NCBI RefSeq assembly: GCF_029892105.1
Contig: NZ_JARZAJ010000014.1
Location: forward strand, 62,001 to 126,000
Direction of reading: 5' to 3'
DNA length: 64,000 nt
DNA from: Kitasatospora sp. GP82
Lineage (GTDB): Bacteria; Actinomycetota; Actinomycetes; Streptomycetales; Streptomycetaceae
The position numbers and the translations under genes are program-made. Positions 9,571-17,822 of this stretch are shown here, piece after piece. Positions within the stretch are counted from its first letter, which is position 1. Each line of letters begins with the position of its first letter. The notes beneath the pieces are model-generated. The model saw nothing but the letters and a program-made list of their open reading frames with translations. It made no database searches and was not told the DNA's origin.

Positions 9571-10512
9571 TCAGAGACGCGGACGGGTGCCGTCGGCGGG
9601 CCAGCTCTCCAGTGTGCGGCCGCTGCGGAAGCTGTGCCGGGCCCCGCTCACCGGGTCGGTGAACTCCAGGCTCCTGGCCAGTAGTTGCAACGGCCGGCTG
9701 AAGTCGTCCAGGGCGATGCCAGGCAGGACTTCGGGGTAGAGCGGGTCCGCCAGGATCGGCACGCCCAGGCTGCACATGTGCACGCGCAGCTGATGAGTCC
9801 GGCCGGTGACGGGGGCCAGACGGTAGCGTCCGAGCGCGCCCCGGTGCTCGGCGAGCTCGATCCGGCTCTCGCTGTTGGGCGCCCCCGGCACCTCCTGGGC
9901 GGCCAGGATGCCGTGCTCCTTGACGATCCGACTGCTCACCGTGCGCGGCAGGTCGAGCGCCGGGTCGTACGGAGCGATGGCCTCGTACTCCTTGCGCACC
10001 AGGCGGTCCTGGAAGAGCCCCTGGTACGCGGCCCGGTGCTCGGGCCGGATGACGAACATCGCCAGGCCCGCCGTCAGCCGGTCGAGCCGGTGCGCGGGGC
10101 TGAGCGTGGGCAGATCCAGCTCGCGGCGCAGCCGGGCGAGTGCGGTCTGGGTGACGTGCTGCCCCCGGGGGGCCATTGCCATGAAATGGGGCTTGTCCGC
10201 TATGACCAGGTTCTCGTCGCGGTGCACCACGGTGATCGGAAAAGGCACCACGGCTTCCTCGGGAAAGTCGCGGTGGTACCAGATGAACGCGCCGGGGACA
10301 TAGGGCGCATCGGGCGCCAGCGGCCCGTCCGCGCCGACGACGGCACCCTCGCCGAGCATGCTGTCGATCAACGAGGGAGGCACCGGCAGCCGGTCCACCA
10401 GGTGGTCGCGCACCGTTGCCCAGGCCCCGCCGACGGGCAGGCGCAGGCGGACCGGGTCGATGCCCAGCCGTTGCGGCAGCGGTGCGGGCGGCACCTTGGT
10501 CTTGCGTCTCAT
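9571..10512 (-). CDS. RluA-family pseudouridine synthase
   Basis: 313 residues. The catalytic Asp lies in the family motif SPAHRLDRLTAGLAMF at about residue 140; other conserved blocks are VVHRDENLVIADKPHFM, VRKEYEAI and GRTHQLRVHMCSLGVPILADPLYP. These enzymes isomerise uridine in rRNA or tRNA. It matches the RluA/RsuA-like subgroup of actinomycetes whose exact RNA target is unassigned. It is a single-gene unit transcribed away from the downstream lectin. Confidence 0.9.
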   Translation of the reverse strand: MRRKTKVPPAPLPQRLGIDPVRLRLPVGGAWATVRDHLVDRLPVPPSLIDSMLGEGAVVGADGPLAPDAPYVPGAFIWYHRDFPEEAVVPFPITVVHRDENLVIADKPHFMAMAPRGQHVTQTALARLRRELDLPTLSPAHRLDRLTAGLAMFVIRPEHRAAYQGLFQDRLVRKEYEAIAPYDPALDLPRTVSSRIVKEHGILAAQEVPGAPNSESRIELAEHRGALGRYRLAPVTGRTHQLRVHMCSLGVPILADPLYPEVLPGIALDDFSRPLQLLARSLEFTDPVSGARHSFRSGRTLESWPADGTRPRL

Positions 10513-10514
10513 CG

Positions 10515-10788
10515 CAGGTCAGCGTAGCCCAACCGCGGGACGGGCCCGGACGGGCATCCCCCGGACGTGCTCCGTTCGAAATCGCCGGATATGCGGACCA
10601 ATGACGTTCGTACCCAATGATCCAGCAGATTAAGGAATCCGATCGCAGACGAAGCTCATATTTTCCAACAAGGGTAAATCACACTATTTCTGGGCTCTTT
10701 AAAAGTATTGCTCAAGTGATCCTTGTGGAGATTTAATGGTGACGCCCTGAAGGCAGGGCAATCCTGGTTTCCCAAGGAAGGACATACG
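10515..10788 (+). promoter_or_regulatory. AT-rich upstream region of the lectin gene
   Basis: Bases 10570-10740 are clearly richer in A and T than the rest of the window (for example TCTTTAAAAGTATTGCTC). They separate the divergent pseudouridine synthase and lectin genes. I see no convincing -35/-10 pair. An AAGGAAGG ribosome-binding site at 10774-10781 fixes the lectin start. Confidence 0.45.
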
Positions 10789-11280
10789 GTGACCAAGCTC
10801 AAGAGCTATCTGTCCGTGGCACTCGCGACCACGGCACTGGCCGTCGGCGGAGCGCTGGCGGGCAGTGCTTATGCGGCCGCCCCCTCCACCGTCGGCAGCC
10901 ACCTTGCCCAGGGGATCGGCGCACGAGGCGGTGCGCACCTCAGGACCGACTCCCACATCTACCCTCCGGCCCAGCTCTGCCGGAACCAGGCGTGGACTTC
11001 GGGCAACGGCCGGACGGTCCTCCGGGTCCAGGAGGATGGCAACTTCGTCCTCTACAAGGACGGCAGGCCGGTGTGGCAGGCTCCCGGCGCCTACCCCAAC
11101 GGCAACTGCGCCGTGATGCAGGAGGACGGGAACTTCGTGCTCTACGACCGCGGCGGCCACCCGCTCTGGGCCTCGGGCACCTGGCACAAGGGTGCTTACC
11201 TCGCCGTGCAGGACGACGGCAACGTAGTCGTCTACAACAGCAGCAACCGCCCGGTCTGGGCCACCAACACCGGAGACTGA
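10789..11280 (+). CDS. Secreted bulb-type (mannose-binding) lectin
   Basis: 163 residues from the GTG at 10789, chosen for the AAGGAAGG site eight bases upstream. A signal peptide (VTKLKSYLSVALATTALAVG, cleavage near AYAA) precedes one B-lectin domain at about residues 50-163. The domain has three intact mannose-binding motifs of the form QxDxNxVxY: QEDGNFVLY twice and QDDGNVVVY once. No toxin, protease or wall-anchoring domain is attached. In other bacteria such monocot-type lectins are either bacteriocins (LlpA) or carbohydrate-binding secreted proteins; here binding of mannose or mannan is the safe inference. Confidence 0.9.
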   Translation: MTKLKSYLSVALATTALAVGGALAGSAYAAAPSTVGSHLAQGIGARGGAHLRTDSHIYPPAQLCRNQAWTSGNGRTVLRVQEDGNFVLYKDGRPVWQAPGAYPNGNCAVMQEDGNFVLYDRGGHPLWASGTWHKGAYLAVQDDGNVVVYNSSNRPVWATNTGD

Positions 11281-11312
11281 CGCGGTGTCGAGTCCTCGGT
11301 AGGCGGTCCGAT

Positions 11313-11369
11313 GTCGGCCTTCGTCTCTCTTGCTTCCTTGCGCGAAGGAATGAGGAGACGAAGGCCGAC
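11313..11369. terminator. Bidirectional terminator between lectin and murA
   Basis: GTCGGCCTTCGTCTC (11313-11327) and its exact complement (11355-11369) flank an inner CCTT/AAGG stem. It sits between two convergent genes. Confidence 0.85.
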
Positions 11370-11387
11370 GCCGTCCCAGGGTGCCGC

Positions 11388-12917
11388 TCAGATGTCGCGG
11401 AAGGTCTCGATCTTGGCGCCGATCGAGTTCAGCCGCTCGGCGAGGTCCTCGTAGCCGCGGTTGATGACGTACACGTTGCGCAGTACGGAGGTGCCCTCGG
11501 CGGCCAGCATCGCGAGCAGGATCACCACCGCCGGGCGCAGGGCCGGCGGGCACATCATCTCCGCAGCCCGCCAGCGGGTCGGCCCCTGGACGAGCACCCG
11601 GTGCGGGTCGAGCAGCTTGACGTCGGCGCCGAGCCGGCCCAGCTCGGTGAGGTAGATGGCCCGGTTCTCGTAGACCCAGTCGTGGATCAGCGTGGTGCCG
11701 TGGGCGGCGGCGGCGATCACCGCGAAGAAGGGGATGTTGTCGATGTTGATGCCGGGGAAGGGCATCGGGTGGATCTTGTCGATCGGCGCGGTGAGCTTGG
11801 ACGGGCGCACGGTCAGATCCGTCAGCCGGGTGCGGCCGTTCTGCGCCGGGTACTCGGGGCTGCGGTCGTAGTCCAGGCCCATCTGCTCCAGCACGGCGAG
11901 TTCGATCTCCAGGAACTCGACCGGCACCCGGCGGATCGTCAGCTCGGAGGAGGTGGCGACGGCGGCGGCGAGCAGGCTCATCGCCTCCACCGGGTCCTCG
12001 GCCGGTGCGTAGTCGACGTCACAGGTGATCTCGCGCTTGCCGTGCACGGTGAGTGTGGTGGTGCCGATCCCCTCGATCCGCACGCCGAGCCGCTCCAGGA
12101 AGAAGCACAGGTCCTGGACCATGTAGTTCGGGCTGGCATTGCGGATGACGCTGACCCCGTCGTGGCGGGCGGCGGCCAGCAGGGCGTTCTCGGTCACGGT
12201 GTCGCCGCGCTCGGTCAGCACGATCGGACGGTCCGGCGAGACCTCGGGCGAGACGCTGGCGTGGTAACTGCCACCGGTGGTGGCCACGTCGAGGCCGAAG
12301 CGGCGCAGTGCGGTCAGATGCGGCTCGACCGTACGGGTGCCGAGCTCGCAGCCGCCGGCGTACGGGATGTCGAAGTGATCGGCACGGTGCATCAGCGGGC
12401 CGAGGAACATCAGCACGCTACGGGTCCGGCGGGCGGCCGCTACGTCCATCGACGCGAGGTCGAGCTCGGCGGGCGGAGCGAGCTCGAGGTCGCGGCCGTC
12501 GTTCAGCCAGCGGACCTTGACACCGATGCTGGTCAGAACGTCAAGGATGCGATACACCTCCTCGATCCTGGCGACCTGGCGGAGGGTGGTCCTGCCGGTG
12601 GTCAGCAGCGAGGCGCAGAGCAGGGCGACGCAGGCGTTCTTGCTGGTGCGGACGTCGATGGCGCCCGACAGCCGGGTGCCGCCGGCGACCCGCAGATGCA
12701 TCGGACCGGCGTAGCCGAGCGAGACGATCTCGCTGTCCAGGGCCTCGCCGATGCGGGCGATCATCTCCAGGCTGATGTTCTGCTTGCCCTGTTCGATCCG
12801 GTTCACCGCGCTCTGGCTGGTGCCCAGAGCCTCACCGAGCTGGGCCTGTGTCAGGCCCCGGTGCTGCCGGGCGTCACGGATGAGCTTGCCGATACGCATG
12901 AGGTAGTCGTCGGTCAC
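11388..12917 (-). CDS. murA: XRE helix-turn-helix / MurA (UDP-GlcNAc enolpyruvyltransferase) fusion
   Basis: 509 residues. Residues about 8-65 are a Cro/C1-type helix-turn-helix (LIRDARQHRGLTQAQLGEAL...SAVNRIE); the rest is an EPSP-synthase fold like MurA. The MurA active-site features are visible: the TSKNA Lys-Asn pair, the catalytic Cys in YAGGCELGTRT (about residue 190), and the C-terminal RGYEDLAERL. MurA transfers enolpyruvate from PEP to UDP-GlcNAc, the first step of peptidoglycan synthesis. From memory the same fusion occurs in other streptomycetes beside a canonical MurA. I prefer the GTG at 12917 (VTDDYL) over the ATG at 12929 because related proteins begin at that point; the ribosome-binding site is weak for both. 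An 18-base palindrome lies just upstream and may be its own operator. Confidence 0.88.
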   Translation of the reverse strand: MTDDYLMRIGKLIRDARQHRGLTQAQLGEALGTSQSAVNRIEQGKQNISLEMIARIGEALDSEIVSLGYAGPMHLRVAGGTRLSGAIDVRTSKNACVALLCASLLTTGRTTLRQVARIEEVYRILDVLTSIGVKVRWLNDGRDLELAPPAELDLASMDVAAARRTRSVLMFLGPLMHRADHFDIPYAGGCELGTRTVEPHLTALRRFGLDVATTGGSYHASVSPEVSPDRPIVLTERGDTVTENALLAAARHDGVSVIRNASPNYMVQDLCFFLERLGVRIEGIGTTTLTVHGKREITCDVDYAPAEDPVEAMSLLAAAVATSSELTIRRVPVEFLEIELAVLEQMGLDYDRSPEYPAQNGRTRLTDLTVRPSKLTAPIDKIHPMPFPGINIDNIPFFAVIAAAAHGTTLIHDWVYENRAIYLTELGRLGADVKLLDPHRVLVQGPTRWRAAEMMCPPALRPAVVILLAMLAAEGTSVLRNVYVINRGYEDLAERLNSIGAKIETFRDI

Positions 12918-12928
12918 GGAGCAGACCA

Positions 12929-12946
12929 TATCTCATATCTGAGATA
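12929..12946. promoter_or_regulatory. Palindromic operator candidate of HTH-MurA
   Basis: TATCTCA-TATC-TGAGATA is a perfect 7-base inverted repeat with a four-base centre. It lies 12 bases upstream of the GTG start and overlaps the alternative ATG. It is conspicuously AT-rich for this genome and is the size expected for a dimeric Cro/C1-type repressor. Confidence 0.55.
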
Positions 12947-12994
12947 CGACAGATTCTGCTGGCGTGTCCCTCGTCACCACGGCCGGTCGGGCGG

Positions 12995-13305
12995 AACACC
13001 GTCCAGCTCATCGGCAACAGCGTCCTCGCCCTCCTCGACCACCCCGAACAGCTCGCCGAGCTTCGGCGCGACCCCGAGCTGCTCCCCGCCGCCGTCGAGG
13101 AACTCACCCGCTACGACAGCCCCGCACCACTCGCGATCCGCCGCTTCCCGCTGGAGGACGTCACCGTTGGCGGGGTGACCATCCCCGCCGGGGAGACCGT
13201 ACTGCTGGCCATCGGCTCGGCCAACCACGACGCCGAGCACTGCGACCGGCCCGAGCGCCTCGACCTCCGCCGCCAGGACAGCTCGCGTCGCGGCGGGCTC
13301 GTCCT
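12995..13305 (+). pseudogene. Cytochrome P450 internal fragment
   Basis: The plus strand encodes VQLIGNSVLALLDHPEQLAE, LRRDPELLPAAVEELTRYDS and VGGVTIPAGETVLLAIGSAN, then HDAEHCDRPERLDL. This is the P450 stretch from the I helix through the K-helix ExxR (EELTR) to the PERF-like region. The haem loop with the axial Cys is absent and the N-terminal two thirds are missing. It begins directly behind the murA promoter region. Confidence 0.7.
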
Positions 13306-13399
13306 GAGCCGATGCCACGGGCTCCCGCCACCGCGGCCGACACGCGATCAGGGGCGGTGAACGATCCGAACTCCCGCCGGGCGCTGAGATGATGGCGCG

Positions 13400-14098
13400 A
13401 TGAGTGACATGCGGGTCGAGAGCCGGGAGGCGCTGCCGGGGGCGCTCATGGTGCTGACCGTGGTCAGCGGCTTCCTCGACGCGGTCAGCTTCCTGGGGCT
13501 CGGCAGGGTCTTCACCGCGAACATGACCGGCAATGTGGTCGTGGTCGGCTTCGCCGCAGCGGGCGCGCCGGGCTTCTCGGCCGCCGCCTCGTTGACCTCG
13601 CTGGCCGGGTTCCTCGCCGGTGCCGTACTGGCCGGCCGGTTCGCGGTGGCGATGAACTCCCGCCCGGCGCACCGCTGGTTCGGCGGCGCACTGGCGGCGG
13701 AGGCCGTGCTGACCGCTCTGGCGGCGGTCACCACGGCCTTCACCGCCGGAGCCGGGGCGCGCTATCCGGTGATCGCCGTGCTCGCGGTGGCCATGGGTAT
13801 CCGCAATGCCTCGGTGCGCCGGACGGGAGTCCCCGACCTGACCACCACAGTGCTGACCATGACGCTCACCGGCTGGGCCGCCGACTCGCAACTGGCGGGC
13901 GGCACCGGCCCACGCAGTCGGCGCCGGCTGGGCGCGGCGGCCGCCATGGCCTTCGGCGCCTTCCTGGGGGCCTGGTTCCAGCAACACCGCGGAGTGGTGT
14001 GGTCGCTCTCCCTCTGCGGTGCCTTCGTCGCGGTGGTGGCCGTCGTCTACTTCCTCCACGCCGAGTTCTCGCTGCGCCGGGGCCACTTTGCGAGGTAG
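13400..14098 (+). CDS. YoaK/DUF1275 family membrane protein
   Basis: 232 residues with six or seven predicted membrane helices. The family's start, ALPGALMVLTVVSGFLDAVS followed by RVFTANMTGNVVVVG, is intact. DUF1275 proteins are widespread small integral membrane proteins of unknown function. It stands alone, downstream of the P450 fragment and convergent with the BrkB-type gene. Confidence 0.85.
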   Translation: MSDMRVESREALPGALMVLTVVSGFLDAVSFLGLGRVFTANMTGNVVVVGFAAAGAPGFSAAASLTSLAGFLAGAVLAGRFAVAMNSRPAHRWFGGALAAEAVLTALAAVTTAFTAGAGARYPVIAVLAVAMGIRNASVRRTGVPDLTTTVLTMTLTGWAADSQLAGGTGPRSRRRLGAAAAMAFGAFLGAWFQQHRGVVWSLSLCGAFVAVVAVVYFLHAEFSLRRGHFAR

Positions 14099-14307
14099 GC
14101 GTGGCGGAGCGCCCCCGGCGCGCTGTCCACGCCAGCACAGCCGCTGACGGCCAGTCGGGTTCCCGGGGTGCCCGAGGCTACCAGGGAGGAGCGCAGCGGG
14201 GAGTCCGGCTTGATGTCCGGGTCTTCGGTCTGCTGCACCATCGCAGCAGACCGCAGGGCGCTGCCGAAGAGCGTCCAGCCTGCCGGGCACGCGCCGGCGC
14301 CGTCGGC

Positions 14308-15207
14308 TCACCGCCGGGCGCCGGGTCCGTCCTGGTGCTGGTGGTGTCGGTGGCGGTCCCAGACGGCATGGCCGGCCAGGGCGCCCGCGAGGACGGTGAA
14401 GCCGACCCCGACCAGCCAGGACTGCACCACCAGCACCGTCCCGATCGTCCCGTACGAGAGCGCGTTGGAGACGATCAGCGGCGAGAACACCAGCTGGGAG
14501 AAGATCCGAAGTCCGACCAGCGCCAGCACCGTTGCCACCGATCCCGGGAAGAGCGCCCGCCAGCACACCCGGCCGCCCAGCAGCAGCCACTGCGTCCACC
14601 AGAAGAACAGCACCCCGCCGCCCAGCGCGGTCATCAGACGGAGCGTCGGCTGGGCGGGACTGGCCTGCCAGGGGACTCCGGCCCAGGCGGCGGCGAGCAG
14701 GAAGCCGACCAGGCCGGCCAGGGCGATCGCCTGCCGCCAGACGGTGTGCCAGGCCGCCGGGGGCAGGCGCCAGACGCGTTCGTAGCCGGTCTGAACGGCC
14801 GCCATGAAGGAGATCCCGAAGAGGCTGGCGACCGCGAGGCTGAGGGCGGTCGTGGTGCTCAGCGCCTGGCTCGGCGAGGAGAACAGGTCCCGTACCTCCT
14901 GCGCCGAGCGGCCCGCCAGCCCGAGCCCGTCGACGACCCAGCTGGCGAATCCGGCGCCGTGCACCGGGGAGGCGGCGGCGACCACGATCAGCAGGGGGAC
15001 CAGCGTCACAAAGCCCAGGGCCGCGAAGCCCATGGCCCGGTGCATCAGCTCGACCTCACGGCCATGGCGCCACATCCGATGGACGAGGGCGCGCAGCCGT
15101 CCGTGCGCGGGCAGCGGCCCGGTGAGGGCACTCGCCCCCGTCCCCCGGCCGTCCCGTGAGCGGTCCTCGGGTTCGGGAGGACCCGAGGGCGGTCCGGACA
15201 TGGTCAC
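14308..15207 (-). CDS. YihY/BrkB family membrane protein
   Basis: 299 residues. A short charged N-terminus precedes six membrane helices; the family signature includes RAMGFAALGFVTLVPLLIVV and GISFMAAVQTGYERVW. The family was once annotated as RNase BN but has no demonstrated nuclease activity; its members are inner-membrane proteins of uncertain role. A GGAGG site six bases before the GTG at 15207 supports that start; the ATG at 15201 is also possible. Confidence 0.85.
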   Translation of the reverse strand: MTMSGPPSGPPEPEDRSRDGRGTGASALTGPLPAHGRLRALVHRMWRHGREVELMHRAMGFAALGFVTLVPLLIVVAAASPVHGAGFASWVVDGLGLAGRSAQEVRDLFSSPSQALSTTTALSLAVASLFGISFMAAVQTGYERVWRLPPAAWHTVWRQAIALAGLVGFLLAAAWAGVPWQASPAQPTLRLMTALGGGVLFFWWTQWLLLGGRVCWRALFPGSVATVLALVGLRIFSQLVFSPLIVSNALSYGTIGTVLVVQSWLVGVGFTVLAGALAGHAVWDRHRHHQHQDGPGARR

Positions 15208-15451
15208 CGATCACCTCCGGTTCCAGGCTCTCACCCGCGTGTCTTCCGGACCCGCCCGGACACGGCCCGCCACCCGCTCCGAGCTGCACGGCCCTCCAGG
15301 ACCGGGCTGCATCGACGGACGGCTCGTCATCCGGACGGGCAGGGCGGCTCGGCCGCCCGGGTGAACCGGGCCCGTGCTCCTGCCCCGACCCGGTCGACTC
15401 GGTCCCTCCGGCTCCGTCAAGTCCCACTCGGCTCCCTTCAGGCCACTCCGA

Positions 15452-16663
15452 TCACCAGAGGTCCAGGCTGTGCGCACCGGTCAGGGCCCCGATACGGGCG
15501 AGGACTCCGGGGACGGGCAGCGGGTCGAGGCGGCGGCCGTCGCGCAGGCGTACGGAGACCTGGTCGGCGGCCGCCTCCCGGGAGCCGATGACCACCTGGT
15601 ACGGGACGAGGCGGGCAGCGCGGACACGGGCGCCGAGGGTGCCCTGTTCGGGGTCGGCGAGTTCCGCGCGCAGTCCCTCGTCGAGGCAGCGCTCCACGAA
15701 GGCGGCCGCCGCCGGGACCTCCCCGGCGGAGACGGGGAGCACCGCCACCTGGACGGGTGCCAGCCAGGCAGGGAAGGCACCGCCGTGCAGCTCGATCAGA
15801 TGGGCGACGGCCCGCTCGACACTGCCGATGATCGCGCGGTGGACCATCACGGGCCGGTGGCGCGAACCGTCCGGGCCGATGTAGTGAAGATCGAACTGCT
15901 CCGGCTGATGGAAGTCCACCTGAATGGTGGACAGGGTCGCCTCGCGGCCGGCCCCGTCGGCGATCTGCACGTCGATCTTGGGACCGTAGAAGGCGGCCTC
16001 ACCCTCCACCGCCTCGTACGCGAGCCCGGAGCTGTCCAGGACCTCGGTCAGCAGCTTGGTGGAGCGCTCCCACAACTCCGGTGCGGCGACGTACTTTCCG
16101 CCCGGGCCCGGCAGCGACAGCCGGATCCGTGCCGGGCTGATCCCGAGCGCCCGGTACGCCTGCCGGATCAGCTCCAGCGCCGCCCGCGCCTCGTCGGCGA
16201 CCTGGTCGAGGGTGCAGAAGACATGGGCATCGTTGAGCTGGATCGCCCGTACCCGGGTCAGGCCGCCCAGCACGCCGGACGGCTCCGAGCGGTACATTCC
16301 GCCCAACTCCGCCATCCGCAGCGGCAGTTCCCGGTAGCTGTGGGCCCGGGAGCGGAAGATCAGCGCATGGTGCGGACACAGGCTGGGCCGCAGCACCACC
16401 TGCTCGCCACCCAGGTCCATCGGCGGGAACATGTCCTCGCTGTAGTGCGCCCAGTGGCCCGAGATCTCGTACAGTTCGCGCTTTCCGAGCACCGGCGAGT
16501 ACACGTGGCGGTACCCGGCCCGGCGCTCGACCCCGCGGATGTACTCCTCCAGGCTGTGCCGGACGGCTGCGCCCGCGGGCAGCCAGTACGGCAGGCCGGA
16601 GCCGATCAGCGGGTCGGTGTCGAAGAGGTCGAGCTCACGGCCGAGCTTTCGGTGGTCGTGCAT
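15452..16663 (-). CDS. thrS: Threonyl-tRNA synthetase, short form without editing domain
   Basis: 403 residues, against about 640-660 for a full ThrRS. It starts directly at the catalytic-domain linker (HRKLGRELDLFD) and has class II motif 1, motif 2 (MYRSEPSGVLGGLTRVRAIQ), the Zn/active-site Cys in LRPSLCPHH, motif 3 (HRAIIGSVER) and a C-terminal anticodon-binding domain (VAVLPVSA onward). The TGS and N2 editing domains are absent, so it should charge tRNA-Thr but not clear Ser-tRNA-Thr. A second full-length ThrRS probably exists elsewhere. It lies behind a Thr-codon leader peptide and hairpins, indicating control by Thr-tRNA level. Duplicate ThrRS genes can also confer resistance to ThrRS inhibitors such as borrelidin; no borrelidin genes are near. 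Confidence 0.9.
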   Translation of the reverse strand: MHDHRKLGRELDLFDTDPLIGSGLPYWLPAGAAVRHSLEEYIRGVERRAGYRHVYSPVLGKRELYEISGHWAHYSEDMFPPMDLGGEQVVLRPSLCPHHALIFRSRAHSYRELPLRMAELGGMYRSEPSGVLGGLTRVRAIQLNDAHVFCTLDQVADEARAALELIRQAYRALGISPARIRLSLPGPGGKYVAAPELWERSTKLLTEVLDSSGLAYEAVEGEAAFYGPKIDVQIADGAGREATLSTIQVDFHQPEQFDLHYIGPDGSRHRPVMVHRAIIGSVERAVAHLIELHGGAFPAWLAPVQVAVLPVSAGEVPAAAAFVERCLDEGLRAELADPEQGTLGARVRAARLVPYQVVIGSREAAADQVSVRLRDGRRLDPLPVPGVLARIGALTGAHSLDLW

Positions 16664-16703
16664 GGTGGGCTCCCTGTGTGGTCGGCAGGACGAGTGACCA
16701 TTC

Positions 16704-16765
16704 CCCGGCCTTCGGCCGGGAGGGACCCCATGGCGAAGCCCCGGGGCACTCGCCCCGGGGCTTCG
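16704..16765 (-). terminator. Attenuator hairpins upstream of thrS
   Basis: The main stem pairs CGAAGCCCCGGGG (16734-16746) with its complement (16753-16765) around a six-base loop. A second stem, CCCGGCC/GGCCGGG (16704-16720), lies between it and thrS. A weaker stem (16786-16791 with 16800-16805) covers the Thr-codon part of the leader peptide. Together they give the alternative structures expected of ribosome-mediated attenuation; there is no U-run, as is usual in streptomycetes. Confidence 0.75.
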
Positions 16766-16779
16766 TGGAAGAACACGAG

Positions 16780-16833
16780 TCAGCGCGCCGGGACACTCTC
16801 CGGCGTCGTCGTCACAATTGCGGCGCGCTTCAT
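16780..16833 (-). CDS. Threonine leader peptide of thrS
   Basis: A 17-residue frame, MKRAAIVTTTPESVPAR, begins with ATG at 16833 and ends with TGA at 16780. Its three consecutive ACG Thr codons (16804-16812) sit in front of a strong hairpin and a threonyl-tRNA synthetase gene. This is the classic arrangement for translation-coupled transcription attenuation: ribosome stalling at uncharged tRNA-Thr would favour read-through into thrS. A promoter is positioned so that the ATG is close to the transcript start. Confidence 0.8.
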   Translation of the reverse strand: MKRAAIVTTTPESVPAR

Positions 16834-16840
16834 GTGATCA

Positions 16841-16870
16841 ACGCTAGCAGCGCCCCGACCGCCCGTACAA
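16841..16870 (-). promoter_or_regulatory. Promoter of the thrS leader
   Basis: On the minus strand, TTGTAC (16865-16870) and TAGCGT (16841-16846) are separated by 18 bases. This is a good match to the main vegetative sigma consensus of streptomycetes. The predicted start point lies within a few bases of the leader-peptide ATG. Confidence 0.6.
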
Positions 16871-16922
16871 GGGGATTCGACTCCACCGCCGGGTTGGGCC
16901 GTCCGCCACCCCCGGCTCGTCC

Positions 16923-17822
16923 TCACGGGCGGCGTGCGAGCTCCGCCAACGCGGCCCGGACCACACCGTCGGCGGCGCGGAGCGCGACGCGCGCGGCCGT
17001 GGGGGTGGCGCCGGTGAGCAGCACGACCAGGGCGGGCTTCAACTCACCGCCCGTGGCACGCAGTGCGGCACGGCAGGTCTCCTCGTCGGCGCCGGTGGCC
17101 TGGGTGAGGATGGTCAGCTTGCGGCCGACCAGCTTGGCGTTGGTGGCGGCCACCTCCGTCATCAGGTTCGACCAGGTGCGGCCCAGCCGGACCATGACGG
17201 CGGTGGAGAAGCTGTGCAGCACCAGCTTCTGTGCGCTGCCGGCCTTCATCCGGGTGGAGCCGGTGACCACCTCGGGGCCGGTGTCGGTACAGATATGCAG
17301 ATCTGCGAGGTCGGCGAGCGGCGCCTGCGGGTTGCAGCTCACCAGGACGGCGGTGGCGCCGGCCCCGCGCGCGGCAGCGAGTGCGCCCGCCACGTACGGG
17401 GTCCGGCCGCTTGCCGCCAGCCCGAGGACCACATCACCCGCCTCGACCTCGGCCAGCGCGCTCCTTCCGTCCGGCTCGCTGTCCTCGGCGCCCTCCACCG
17501 CCCGGGCCAACGCGCCCGCACCGCCCGCGAGATGGGCGGTGAAGCGGCCCGGCTCCAGTCCGTAGGTGGGTGCGAGTTCGGCGGCGTCCAGCACGGCGTA
17601 ACGCCCGGAGGAGCCGGCGCCCGCGTAGTGCACCCGGCCACCGCCGCGCAGCGCGGCCACCGCCGCGTCGACCGCCTCGGCCAGCACCGGGAGCGCACGT
17701 GCGACGGTGGCGGGTACCTCCGCGTCGGCCGCGTTGACGGCACGCAGCAGATCGAGGGTGGGCAGCAGGTCGATGTCGGCGGTCGCCGGGTTGCGGCGCT
17801 CGGTGGGCGGCAGGGTGGTCAC
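16923..17822 (-). CDS. murQ: N-acetylmuramic acid 6-phosphate etherase
   Basis: 299 residues from the GTG at 17822. It is a SIS-domain protein with the MurQ signature: TERRNPATADIDLLPTLDLL at the start, VHYAGAGSSGRYAVLDAAEL, LAASGRTPYV and the conserved VVTGSTRMKAGSAQKLVLH. MurQ converts MurNAc-6-P to GlcNAc-6-P and D-lactate in cell-wall recycling. The usual partners (a MurNAc phosphotransferase system or a kinase) are not adjacent; the neighbouring Lrp regulator and amidohydrolase run on separate units. Confidence 0.92.
   Translation of the reverse strand: MTTLPPTERRNPATADIDLLPTLDLLRAVNAADAEVPATVARALPVLAEAVDAAVAALRGGGRVHYAGAGSSGRYAVLDAAELAPTYGLEPGRFTAHLAGGAGALARAVEGAEDSEPDGRSALAEVEAGDVVLGLAASGRTPYVAGALAAARGAGATAVLVSCNPQAPLADLADLHICTDTGPEVVTGSTRMKAGSAQKLVLHSFSTAVMVRLGRTWSNLMTEVAATNAKLVGRKLTILTQATGADEETCRAALRATGGELKPALVVLLTGATPTAARVALRAADGVVRAALAELARRP

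Noticed and set aside
10992..13178. A 728-residue plus-strand gene across the lectin and murA
   Set aside because: It is out of frame with the lectin and antisense to murA; its composition is typical of a GC-rich shadow and no domain is visible.
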